Assembly (NCBI RefSeq): GCF_002280785.1
Contig: NZ_NCEQ01000005.1
Location: 62,001 to 126,000 of the forward strand
Reading direction: 5' to 3'
DNA from: Brevundimonas subvibrioides
GTDB lineage: Bacteria; Pseudomonadota; Alphaproteobacteria; Caulobacterales; Caulobacteraceae
DNA: 64,000 nucleotides
Positions 34,037 to 41,883 of this stretch are shown piece by piece (positions within the stretch are counted from its first letter, which is position 1; each line of letters opens with the position of its first letter). The position numbers were made by a program, and so were the translations under genes. Below the pieces are notes generated by a model. That model had not been told where the DNA came from. It was given only the letters and a program-made list of their open reading frames with translations, and did no database searches.

Positions 34037-34585
34037 TCAGCCGGCCGACAGCGCCTTGTCGATCGCTTCGACCAGTCGCGGGTCGGCGGCGTCGATATCG
34101 GGAGCGAAACGGTCGATGACCTGCCCGTCGCGGCCGACGAGGAATTTCTCGAAATTCCACACGACCTCGCCGCGTTCCCCGGTCGCGATGCCATAGCCGT
34201 TCAACCGCTCGCGCATCGGTCCGTCGCCGACCGCGTCGGGTCTTGCCGCCGTCAGACCGGCGTAGAGCGGATGGATGTCCTCGCCTTTGACGCTGATCTT
34301 GGAATAGAGGGGAAAGGTGACATCGAAGCTGGTCTGGCAGAAGGTCGCGATCTCGTCATCCGTGCCCGGTTCCTGGCCGTTGAAGTTGTTGGCCGGGAAG
34401 GCCAGCACTTCCAGCCCATCCGCCGCCTTGGCGCGGTACAGGGCTTCGAGCCCTTCGTACTGTGGCGTCAGTCCGCATTTCGACGCGACGTTGACGATCA
34501 GCAGGACCTTGCCGGCATGGTTCGCCAAGGTGTCGGCCGCGCCACCGTTTCGGGTCAGGGGAATGGCGGTGATCGGATCGCTCAT
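34037..34585 (-). CDS. Glutathione peroxidase
   Basis: A 182-residue thioredoxin-fold peroxidase reducing hydrogen or lipid peroxides with glutathione or thioredoxin. The catalytic tetrad is visible: Cys in NVASKCGLT, Gln in NNFNGQEPG, Trp and Asn in VVWNFEKFL. It is the Cys, not Sec, form. ATG at 34585 follows the family length; the upstream in-frame extension is not needed. It is the only housekeeping-like gene in the left half and could protect the cell against uncoupled oxygenases. Confidence 0.9.
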   Translation of the reverse strand: MSDPITAIPLTRNGGAADTLANHAGKVLLIVNVASKCGLTPQYEGLEALYRAKAADGLEVLAFPANNFNGQEPGTDDEIATFCQTSFDVTFPLYSKISVKGEDIHPLYAGLTAARPDAVGDGPMRERLNGYGIATGERGEVVWNFEKFLVGRDGQVIDRFAPDIDAADPRLVEAIDKALSAG

Positions 34586-34706
34586 ATCGGCTCCATCAGG
34601 TCTGGACGGCGGGGTCGCCGGCGGGTCCGTAAACCCTAGCAAAACGGCCGTCGGACCGCGCTCAAAATCCGGCCCGCCACGCCCGAAAACGAAGGAAAAT
34701 CATGCG

Positions 34707-35105
34707 ATGAAACGTGCTCCGATCGACATCATCGGCGAGTTCCTCGACATCTGGTCGGCCGGACCCGAACCGCTCGAAAAGGCGATCCGTGACCTGTTCC
34801 GGCCCGACACCGAATGGGTCAATATGGGCCTGTCGAAAACCGTCGGCGCGGACGAGGCCCTGGCCATGGGCGCGAAGTTCGAGGCCGCCATGGGCTATGC
34901 CAAGATCCTGGTTGAGACCCTGCATATCGCCGCCCACGGCAATGTCGTGCTGACCGAACGGCTGGACCGGCTGGTCGCCGCCGACGGGCGCGAGATCGGC
35001 GCCTTCGCCATCGCGGGGATCTTCGAGCTGGACGACGACGGCAAGCTGATCCGCTGGCGCGACTACACCGACCCATCGGCCATCGCGCTGATTCACGGCC
35101 ACTGA
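34707..35105 (+). CDS. Limonene-1,2-epoxide hydrolase-like protein
   Basis: A 132-residue single-domain NTF2-fold protein with the limonene-epoxide-hydrolase pattern: D-x-EWVNMG, then TERLDRL supplying Arg-x-Asp and a late WRDYTD supplying the third Asp of the catalytic trio. Such enzymes open epoxides to vicinal diols with one water. ATG at 34707 is set by GAAGGA ten bases upstream. The P450 begins 105 bp downstream on the same strand, so an epoxidase/epoxide hydrolase pair is a natural reading (inference). Confidence 0.82.
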   Translation: MKRAPIDIIGEFLDIWSAGPEPLEKAIRDLFRPDTEWVNMGLSKTVGADEALAMGAKFEAAMGYAKILVETLHIAAHGNVVLTERLDRLVAADGREIGAFAIAGIFELDDDGKLIRWRDYTDPSAIALIHGH

Positions 35106-35141
35106 ACGTAGCGATCGTCTCCGTCCGGTAGACATTTCGAT

Positions 35142-35166
35142 CAGAATGTTATTCTGTATTTGAAAC
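35142..35166. promoter_or_regulatory. Palindrome plus 17-bp recurrent element (copy H) before the P450
   Basis: CAGAAT-GTT-ATTCTG (35142-35156) is a perfect palindrome. Overlapping it on the minus strand is GTTTC-AAATAC-AGAATA (35150-35166), a copy of the recurrent element, and TCTGT-N7-ACAGA spans 35153-35169. The P450 start is 45 bp downstream. Confidence 0.6.
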
Positions 35167-35210
35167 AGATCGCGCCCATGAGGCCGGCTAATTCGCGGGA
35201 AGGAAGACCC

Positions 35211-36491
35211 ATGCGCACTGTCCAGATGACCCCCAACAAGGACCTCGCCGAGGGCTTCGCCCAGGTCGGCGCCCTGTTCGCGGGCGACGACCGGAATATC
35301 GAGGAAATCTACCGCGACCACCGCGCCAACATGCCGGTGATGAAGGGCGACATCTGCGCCGAACTGGGCGCCGCGTCCTTCGCCGGCGACACGGGCCGCC
35401 CGATCTATACGATCTTCAAGCACGCCGACGTGATGAAGGTGCTGCGCGACACCAAGACCTACACCAGCAGCATCCTGATGGAGACGGGCCTGGGCCAGTT
35501 CCTGGACGGGCTGATGATCACCGGCCTGGACGGCGACGAGCATCGGCAATTGCGCGGCATTCTCCAGCCGTCGTTCACCCCGGCGGTGATGGAGGAGTGG
35601 CGCGAGACCTATATCCGACCGCTGATCCAGAGCTCCTTCATCGAGCCGCTGATCTCTCAGGGCAAGGCCGAGCTGGTCTCCACCGTAGGCGTGATGTTCC
35701 CGATCCACGTGGTCTATGCGGTGCTGGGCTTCCCCGACAACGATCCCGGCGCGCTGGAGACCTTCGCCACCAAGGCCCTGAAGGTGCTGGGCGGCATGGC
35801 CAACGATCCCGAGGCCAAGCGCGCGGCCTTCCAGGCATTTCAGGAACTGTACGACCCGACCCTGGCCGCCGTTCAGGCGCGCCGTGCGTCCGGCGCCGAA
35901 GGCTCGGACCTGATCAGCCGCCTGATCCGCGCGGAGTTCGAGGGTCGCACCCTCAACGACCACCAGATCACCAACTTCGTACGCATGATGCTGCCGGCCG
36001 CGTCGGAAACGACCTCGCGCACCTTCGCGATCATGATGACCCATCTTTTCGACCATCCCGAGGTTCTGGAACGTCTGCGCGCCGACCGGTCGCTGATGCG
36101 CAAGGTGCTGGACGAGAGTGTCCGCCACGACGCCGTCGCCACCTTCAAGGTGCGCGAGACCCAGACCGAGGTCACGCTTCAGGACGTCACCATTCCCAAG
36201 GGCTCGATCATCTCGGCTTGCGTCGGATCGGCCAATCGGGACGAGACTGTGTTCGAGAACCCCGACGTCTTCGACATCGATCGCAAGCAGATGGCGGCCT
36301 TCGGCTTTGGGTTTGGGGCCCACATGTGCGTCGGTATGTGGCTGGCCAAGGTCGAGATCGAGGAGGCGGTAGGCCTGTTGCTGGACATGCTGCCGAACCT
36401 GCGGCTCGACCCCGATCATCCCCGCCCGGTCGTGCGCGGCGTGTCCCTCCGCGGGCCTGACGCCGTGCATGTCGTCTGGGACGTTCCCTGA
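35211..36491 (+). CDS. Cytochrome P450 monooxygenase
   Basis: A 426-residue soluble bacterial P450 that needs a ferredoxin and ferredoxin reductase. The I-helix oxygen-binding stretch is AASETTS, the K-helix E-x2-R is in ESVRHD, and the heme loop is FGFGAHMCVG with proximal Cys373. ATG at 35211 is fixed by GGGAAGGAAG; earlier in-frame TTG/ATG codons lie inside the operator-like palindrome. No membrane anchor. The ferredoxin at 30612 is the likely redox partner. Likely role is hydroxylation or epoxidation of the hydrophobic substrate. CYP family not assigned. Confidence 0.92.
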   Translation: MRTVQMTPNKDLAEGFAQVGALFAGDDRNIEEIYRDHRANMPVMKGDICAELGAASFAGDTGRPIYTIFKHADVMKVLRDTKTYTSSILMETGLGQFLDGLMITGLDGDEHRQLRGILQPSFTPAVMEEWRETYIRPLIQSSFIEPLISQGKAELVSTVGVMFPIHVVYAVLGFPDNDPGALETFATKALKVLGGMANDPEAKRAAFQAFQELYDPTLAAVQARRASGAEGSDLISRLIRAEFEGRTLNDHQITNFVRMMLPAASETTSRTFAIMMTHLFDHPEVLERLRADRSLMRKVLDESVRHDAVATFKVRETQTEVTLQDVTIPKGSIISACVGSANRDETVFENPDVFDIDRKQMAAFGFGFGAHMCVGMWLAKVEIEEAVGLLLDMLPNLRLDPDHPRPVVRGVSLRGPDAVHVVWDVP

Positions 36492-36520
36492 GGCAACCCG
36501 TAACGCCGGAATGAAGATTG

Positions 36521-36546
36521 AGGCCTCTGCCATCAGGCGGGGGCCT
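36521..36546 (+). terminator. Terminator of the P450 gene
   Basis: AGGCCTCTGCC pairs with GGCGGGGGCCT, partly by G-U pairs, around an ATCA loop, followed by TTTTC. Confidence 0.75.
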
Positions 36547-36581
36547 TTTCGTTGGGCCCGCCCCTTGCCGCCCATGAAAAA

Positions 36582-36609
36582 GCCGCCGACCGGTTTCCCG
36601 ATCGGCGGC
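36582..36609 (-). terminator. Terminator of TonB receptor 2
   Basis: GCCGCCGA (36582-36589) pairs with TCGGCGGC (36602-36609), extended inward by CGG/CCG; on the minus strand it is followed by TTTTT (36577-36581), 25 bp beyond the receptor's stop. Confidence 0.85.
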
Positions 36610-36633
36610 GAGGTTCAACAGGAGAAATCGGGT

Positions 36634-39093
36634 CTAGAAACGCTTGGTCAGAGAGGCGCCGTAGGTGGTCGGCTCGCCGATGAAGGCCGTCGCGAAGCCG
36701 AGACCGGCCGCATAGACGTCGGCGAACTGGCGGGTGTTGTATTCTTCGCCGGTCAGGTTCTTGCCGTAGATCGCCAACTCGACGTTCTGGGCGTCGAACT
36801 CGACGGCGAAGCGGGCGTTCAGCAAGCCGTAGCCGGGTGTCCGGGTGATGTCGTTGGACGCCGCATAGATGGCCTTGGTCGCGGCAGACTGGTTCACCGA
36901 CGGCGTGACCGGGTTGTAGAACTGGCGGCCGAGGTACGAATAGTCGACGTGCAGGGTCACCGCGCCGAATGAGGTCGGCAGCACCTGGGTGGCGCCCAGG
37001 TTGAACTGGATCTTGGGAAGCTGCGGCAGTTCCTCGCCGCTGCGATCGACCGGGCAGATCGATGCCGTGCCAGCAGGGTTCAGCGTACAGCCGGTATAGC
37101 CAACGCCCGGCACAGCCTGCCGCTCGATGAAGGATCCGCTTTCGTATTCACCGTTCATCAGGCTGACGTTTGAGGTCAGCTCCATGCCCGACCAGGGACG
37201 ATAGGCGCCTTCCAGCTCGATGCCATAAACCCGGGCATTGCCGGCGTTCACGATGAACTGGGTGCTGGCCCCGGCCGGGGTCAGTGCGGCGGCATTACGC
37301 TGGACGTCCGACTGCCAGGAGTGGAAGACCGCGACGTTGGTCCGCAGGCGGTTCTCGAGCCAGGTCGCCTTCAGGCCGGCTTCCAGATCCTTGACCGTTT
37401 CAGGCTCGAAAGCCGGAAGGCCACCCGCGCGGGTATTCCAGCCGCCCGACTTGGACGCACGGCGGGTCTGGACGTAGGCGAACACATCCTCGTTGACCTG
37501 CCAGTCGATGCCCAGGGTCCAGGCCGGGTAGTCGAAATCGACCTGCTGGGTCTGGGTGCAAACGCCGGGGACGTCGGGCGTAGGAACATTGCAGGTCCCG
37601 GGCAGGCCCCAGACCGTGAAGTTATGCAGTTCGGTATCCCGGCTGTCCCAGGTCCAGCGCAGCCCGCCAGCGATGCGGACCGCATCGGTCAGCTGGTAAT
37701 AGCCCTGGCCGAAGACACCGGCCGACCGGTTGTGCACATCGGCCATATTCTGCCCGGCAAGGCCGGCGTTGGGGCGCGACACCGCATTGTAGGGCAGGAA
37801 GCCGAAATTCTGAGACCGGCTGAACTCAATGCCGGTTTCGTCTGAAAAATAGACACCGGCGATATAGGTGAGCTTCTCGCTGAAACTGCCGCTGATCTGA
37901 AGTTCCTGGGACCATTGGTCGGAACTGTATCCAGCCCATGTGGTCAGGATCGGCACCGGCGTTCCGTCCGTATCGATTATGCCATCCGTATCGCTATAGC
38001 GGTAGGCCGTGATCGACTTCAGCGTAGCGTTGCCCAGATCAAGCGTGGCATTCAGACTGAACCCGTAGGCCTCCAGCTGGTTGCCGAGCGGTCGGCTGTA
38101 AAGGGCCCGCACCTCAGCCGGCAGCGTTGCGAACGTCGGCGTGCTAGGGACCAGATAGCCGGTCGCATAGGTGTCATAGAACCCGTTGCGGTTATGGAGT
38201 GCTGTGTTCAGCGTGTTCGACAGGCCGAACGCGCCGAATGATCCGGCCGGGCCGAACAGCTCGGGTGCATAGGCGTGCAGGGCCGTGAACTGGCCGTTGT
38301 CCTCGATCTTGTTGTAGTCGCCGGAGAAGACGAGCCGCAGATTGTCGCTCTCATACATGAGCTTGGCGCGCACGAAGTCGCTGTTCTGGTCCCAGATGTC
38401 GCGCCCCAGCGGGATGCTTTGGCCGTACCCGCTGCGTCCCTTGGTGCTGGCGACAACGCGGGCCGACAGTTGATCAGTGATAGGTCCAGTCACGACGAAG
38501 CTGGCGCCAAACTGATCGTAGCTTCCGGTCTCGACCTTCACCAGACCACCGTAGGTCTGGCTGGGATCAGCGCTCAGGATGTTGACTGCGCCGCCGATGG
38601 TGTTGCGTCCAAACAGCGTCCCCTGCGGTCCGCGAAGCACCTCCACCCGTTGAAGGTCGAAAAGATCTGTAAGGCCCTGGGATGGGCGGGGGATGTAGAC
38701 TCCATCCACATAGATGGCGACAGCCGGGTCGTTGGACACCAGGGCCTGAAGGTTTCCCTGGCCGCGCATGGACACGAAAGCAAAGCCTGAGGACGACGGC
38801 GCTCCGGTGGCGATTGAAAGGCTGGGCGTCGTGCGCTGAAGGTCAGTAACGTCGGCCACCTGGGCCCGTTCCAGCGCCTCCGCCCCGATGGCGGTGACGG
38901 CGACGGGAGTCGATTGCAGGTTCTCTTCGGTCCGACGCGCAGTCACGACGATCTCGTCGAGCTGGTCAGACTGAGGCCGCGATTCGGTGGTCTGTGCGAG
39001 GGCAGGCGCGGTCAGGGCCGTGCAGGCCAGGAGGCCCAGGGCCGCACCTCGGCGAACAATTCTGGACGCACGTCGGCTGTTTGAAAATCGCAT
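36634..39093 (-). CDS. TonB-dependent outer-membrane receptor 2
   Basis: An 819-residue receptor. ATG at 39093 has GGGAGG five bases upstream and opens a long signal peptide ending in PALAQ. TonB-box-like LDEIVVTARR is followed by the plug (LQSTPVAVTAI, GPQGTLFGRNTIGGAVN), then a 22-strand-type barrel ending in YGASLTKRF. Plug signatures are shared with receptors 1 and 3. Likely imports the hydrophobic substrate or a conjugate. It has its own terminator and is divergent from the SDR at 39321. Confidence 0.92.
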   Translation of the reverse strand: MRFSNSRRASRIVRRGAALGLLACTALTAPALAQTTESRPQSDQLDEIVVTARRTEENLQSTPVAVTAIGAEALERAQVADVTDLQRTTPSLSIATGAPSSSGFAFVSMRGQGNLQALVSNDPAVAIYVDGVYIPRPSQGLTDLFDLQRVEVLRGPQGTLFGRNTIGGAVNILSADPSQTYGGLVKVETGSYDQFGASFVVTGPITDQLSARVVASTKGRSGYGQSIPLGRDIWDQNSDFVRAKLMYESDNLRLVFSGDYNKIEDNGQFTALHAYAPELFGPAGSFGAFGLSNTLNTALHNRNGFYDTYATGYLVPSTPTFATLPAEVRALYSRPLGNQLEAYGFSLNATLDLGNATLKSITAYRYSDTDGIIDTDGTPVPILTTWAGYSSDQWSQELQISGSFSEKLTYIAGVYFSDETGIEFSRSQNFGFLPYNAVSRPNAGLAGQNMADVHNRSAGVFGQGYYQLTDAVRIAGGLRWTWDSRDTELHNFTVWGLPGTCNVPTPDVPGVCTQTQQVDFDYPAWTLGIDWQVNEDVFAYVQTRRASKSGGWNTRAGGLPAFEPETVKDLEAGLKATWLENRLRTNVAVFHSWQSDVQRNAAALTPAGASTQFIVNAGNARVYGIELEGAYRPWSGMELTSNVSLMNGEYESGSFIERQAVPGVGYTGCTLNPAGTASICPVDRSGEELPQLPKIQFNLGATQVLPTSFGAVTLHVDYSYLGRQFYNPVTPSVNQSAATKAIYAASNDITRTPGYGLLNARFAVEFDAQNVELAIYGKNLTGEEYNTRQFADVYAAGLGFATAFIGEPTTYGASLTKRF

Positions 39094-39178
39094 CGTAACC
39101 TCCCCGGTGGGGTCTATCGCCCCGCGTTTCACGGCTGCCGGAAGGCGCCGCGTTGGGAGCAAACTAAACAGAATTGGA

Positions 39179-39195
39179 CATCTGTCTCAAGAATA
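39179..39195 (+). promoter_or_regulatory. 17-bp recurrent element, copy I (weak left half)
   Basis: CATCT-GTCTCA-AGAATA in the 227-bp divergent gap between TonB receptor 2 and the SDR at 39321. An ACAGA/TCTGT inverted repeat (39168-39185) overlaps it. Confidence 0.4.
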
Positions 39196-39320
39196 GAAAT
39201 CTAGGGTAAGAATTGCGATGCGTTATGGTCGAGCGCGTGACAAGAACGCCACGCTTCTGAACCGCGGGCTGCGGCCGACCGCCGACCGGTGTGTGGGCCC
39301 GGCCCCTTGGAGAGAATTCC

Positions 39321-40094
39321 ATGAGTGAAACGACCCATCTGTCGGGCAAGCGAATTATCGTCACGGGCGCCGCGCGCGGCATCGGCGCCAGCGCGGCCCG
39401 GGCCCTGGCCGCGGCGGGCGCCACGGTCACCGGCCTCGACATCACCGAACCGTCCTCCGGTTCGCCGGAGGTTCCAGGCGGCGGACGACTGACCCGCGAT
39501 CTGTGCGACGTCTCGTCCCGCGATTCGGTTACCCAAGCGTTCGGTCGCGCCGCCGAGAGCATGGGCGGGCTGGACGTCCTGATCCACGTCGCCGGCGTTC
39601 AGCGCTACACCCCGGCAGAGGCCATCACCGACGATGAGTGGGATCTGGTGGTCGGGATCAACGCGCGTGGCACGATGATCACCAACCAGGCGGCGTTCGT
39701 TCACCTGAAGGACAGGGGTGGGCGGATAATCAACTTCGCCTCGGCCGCCGGAGCGTTGGGATTGCGCGGCTGCGCCCATTATGCGGCGTCGAAGGGCGCC
39801 GTCCTGGCCTGGACCCGGACGATCGCCCAGGAGTGGGGCCAGTACGGGATTTCCGCCAACGCCATCGCGCCAGGAATGTGGACGCCCATGTACGACGCCA
39901 CGCGCGCGGGCATGACGCCTGAACAACTCGCCGCGCACGACAAGGGCATGGCGGCGATGATTCCTCTGGGCGGCAAGCTTGGCGACCCCGACACCGACAT
40001 GGCCCCTGTGCTGGTCTTCCTGGCCAGCGACGCCTCGCGCTTTATCACCGGCCAGACCCTGGCGGTCGACGGCGGCCTGATGATGGTTCGCTAG
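39321..40094 (+). CDS. Short-chain dehydrogenase/reductase (paralog of 41019)
   Basis: A 257-residue classical SDR with TGAARGIG, HVAG in place of NNAG, and YAASK. ATG at 39321 has GGAGAG six bases upstream. It shares with the SDR at 41019 long blocks not seen in the other ten: NFASAAG, KGAV-x-AWTRTIA, ISANAIAP and WTPMYD-x-TRA-x-MT. The pair are recent paralogs that flank an FAH gene. It ends four bases inside the opposing FAH gene. Confidence 0.9.
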   Translation: MSETTHLSGKRIIVTGAARGIGASAARALAAAGATVTGLDITEPSSGSPEVPGGGRLTRDLCDVSSRDSVTQAFGRAAESMGGLDVLIHVAGVQRYTPAEAITDDEWDLVVGINARGTMITNQAAFVHLKDRGGRIINFASAAGALGLRGCAHYAASKGAVLAWTRTIAQEWGQYGISANAIAPGMWTPMYDATRAGMTPEQLAAHDKGMAAMIPLGGKLGDPDTDMAPVLVFLASDASRFITGQTLAVDGGLMMVR

Positions 40095-40990
40095 ACCAGC
40101 CGCACATCCAGGTCAGAGCGAATGCGCGGCGCGTCGGCGATCGGGTTCGTCAGAATGCCGACACCTTCGATCTCGACCTGTACGACATCGCCGGGCACGA
40201 GCCATTTCGGGTTCGGGCGGCCAGCCGCGACCCCCGACGGCGTACCGGTCGCAATCAGATCGCCGGGGTACAAGGTGAAGATGGTCGACATCAGATGCAC
40301 CAGATGGGCCACGTCCCAGTGCATCTCTGCAATGTCCGCGCTCTGGCGCAGTTCGCCATTGACGTGTGTCGTAAGCCGCAGCCCCTTGCATCCGGGCGGC
40401 AACTCGTCGGCGGTGACGATCTCGGGTCCAAACCCGCCAGTATTGAGGAAATTCTTGCCTGCAGTGACCGCTGAAGGAATGTAGTTGTAGGCCCGCACGC
40501 TGCCGTCGTTGTGGCAGGCATAGCCCGCGACATGCGACAGCGCCTCATCCCGCGATATCATCCGCCCTCCCCTGCCGATCACGACCATCAGTTCGCCTTC
40601 GTAATCGAGCGTTTCGGAGGCTTCCGGTCGCCAGATCGGTTGATTGTGGGCCACCATTGAGTCGGGGACGCGAAGGAACATGCCGGGGAAGGACTGCACG
40701 TCCGCCTTCATCTCATCGACGTGCTTCATGTAGTTCTTGCCAAGACCGATGATCTTATCCGGGCGGGCGATCGGCGTCAGGTGGCGCAAGCCCTCCAGTG
40801 GATGGCGCGCGTCCGCGCCTGCGGCCGACGCGGCCGTTTCGGCGGCGCGCAAGGCGTCCGGACCGGCCGCCAGTAGTGAGCGAATGTCACGCGGCAGGTC
40901 AGGGGCCGCGACACTCAGATCGACGACCTCGTCGCCGAAGCGAACGCCAGTGGTCGACACGCCATTCAGCTCAAACGACAACAGTCGCAT
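40091..40990 (-). CDS. Fumarylacetoacetate hydrolase (FAH) family protein
   Basis: A 299-residue FAH-fold enzyme. Metal-binding Glu residues lie in LDYEGELMVVIG; the next motif is NDGSVRAYN rather than the common NDVSARD. C-terminal IATGTPSGVAAG and LVPGDVVQVEIEGVG are typical. GGGAG lies upstream of the ATG. It follows the SDR at 41019 after 28 bp, so dehydrogenase and C-C hydrolase are co-expressed. Confidence 0.9.
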   Translation of the reverse strand: MRLLSFELNGVSTTGVRFGDEVVDLSVAAPDLPRDIRSLLAAGPDALRAAETAASAAGADARHPLEGLRHLTPIARPDKIIGLGKNYMKHVDEMKADVQSFPGMFLRVPDSMVAHNQPIWRPEASETLDYEGELMVVIGRGGRMISRDEALSHVAGYACHNDGSVRAYNYIPSAVTAGKNFLNTGGFGPEIVTADELPPGCKGLRLTTHVNGELRQSADIAEMHWDVAHLVHLMSTIFTLYPGDLIATGTPSGVAAGRPNPKWLVPGDVVQVEIEGVGILTNPIADAPRIRSDLDVRLV

Positions 40991-41018
40991 CGACGTCTCC
41001 CTTTTCGTTTCATCGCGC

Positions 41019-41786
41019 TCAGCGAACCATCAACATCCCGCCGTCGATCGGGATCACCTGGCCGCTGATGAATCGCGCACCGTGCGACGCCAGGAAGGCC
41101 ATGGCCGGCACGAAATCCCGCTCCACATCGCCCAGTCTCCCGCCCAGCGGAATCGTCCTAGCCTTCGTCGTATCATGATCGGCCAGTTCGACAGCGGTCA
41201 TGTCCGCCCGGGTCCGGTCGTACATCGGGGTCCAGATTGCGGGCGCGATAGCGTTGGCCGATATGCCGTAGCGCCCCCATTCGGCGGCGATCGTACGGGT
41301 CCAGGCCACCACCGCACCCTTGGCCGCCGCATAGGCAGCCTTGGTCGGATGCCCTCGGACCCCGGCTGCGGAGGCGAAGTTCAGGATGGCGCCGCCGTGA
41401 TTCTTCAGGTGCGGAAAGGCCGCCCGATTGACCAGAAAGGTACCGGTGGCGTTGACCGCCATGACCCGGTTCCAGACGTCCAGCGTCGTCGTCGCAGCGG
41501 CCCCGCCGGTCGCGACGCCCGCCGCGTGGATCAGGACATCGAGCCCGCCCAGCCTGTCAGCGGCGCGATCGACGGCACCCTGGATCGAGACCTCGTCCGC
41601 GACGTCGGCGGCCTCGAACCCTACGGCGCCCGCGTCCCTGGCGATCGCGTCGCCCGCCTCGGCCGACAGGTCGATCGAGACGACGGCCGCCCCCAGACCG
41701 GGAAAGGCCCGCACCAGGGCCTGGCCCATACCGCTTGCCCCGCCCGTGACGATGATGCGGCGACCCGCGAGTGACACGATCGACAT
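41019..41786 (-). CDS. Short-chain dehydrogenase/reductase (paralog of 39321)
   Basis: A 255-residue SDR with TGGASGMG, HAAG, NFASAAG and YAAAK. AAGGAGG precedes the ATG. It lies just downstream of the TonB receptor 3 terminator on the same strand, with only 31 bp between hairpin and start. Either a promoter hides there or it depends on read-through from the receptor. Confidence 0.9.
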   Translation of the reverse strand: MSIVSLAGRRIIVTGGASGMGQALVRAFPGLGAAVVSIDLSAEAGDAIARDAGAVGFEAADVADEVSIQGAVDRAADRLGGLDVLIHAAGVATGGAAATTTLDVWNRVMAVNATGTFLVNRAAFPHLKNHGGAILNFASAAGVRGHPTKAAYAAAKGAVVAWTRTIAAEWGRYGISANAIAPAIWTPMYDRTRADMTAVELADHDTTKARTIPLGGRLGDVERDFVPAMAFLASHGARFISGQVIPIDGGMLMVR

Positions 41787-41817
41787 CCCAGCCCCTCCTT
41801 CGTCAGACCGGAAAAAG

Positions 41818-41848
41818 GACGGCGCGGTCCGGGAGGAACCGCGCCGTC
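41818..41848 (-). terminator. Terminator of TonB receptor 3
   Basis: GACGGCGCGGT (41818-41828) pairs perfectly with ACCGCGCCGTC (41838-41848); on the minus strand TTTTT follows (41812-41816 region). Confidence 0.9.
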
Positions 41849-41883
41849 GTCACGACCCGAACGCGCGGGTCAGGCTGGAAACA

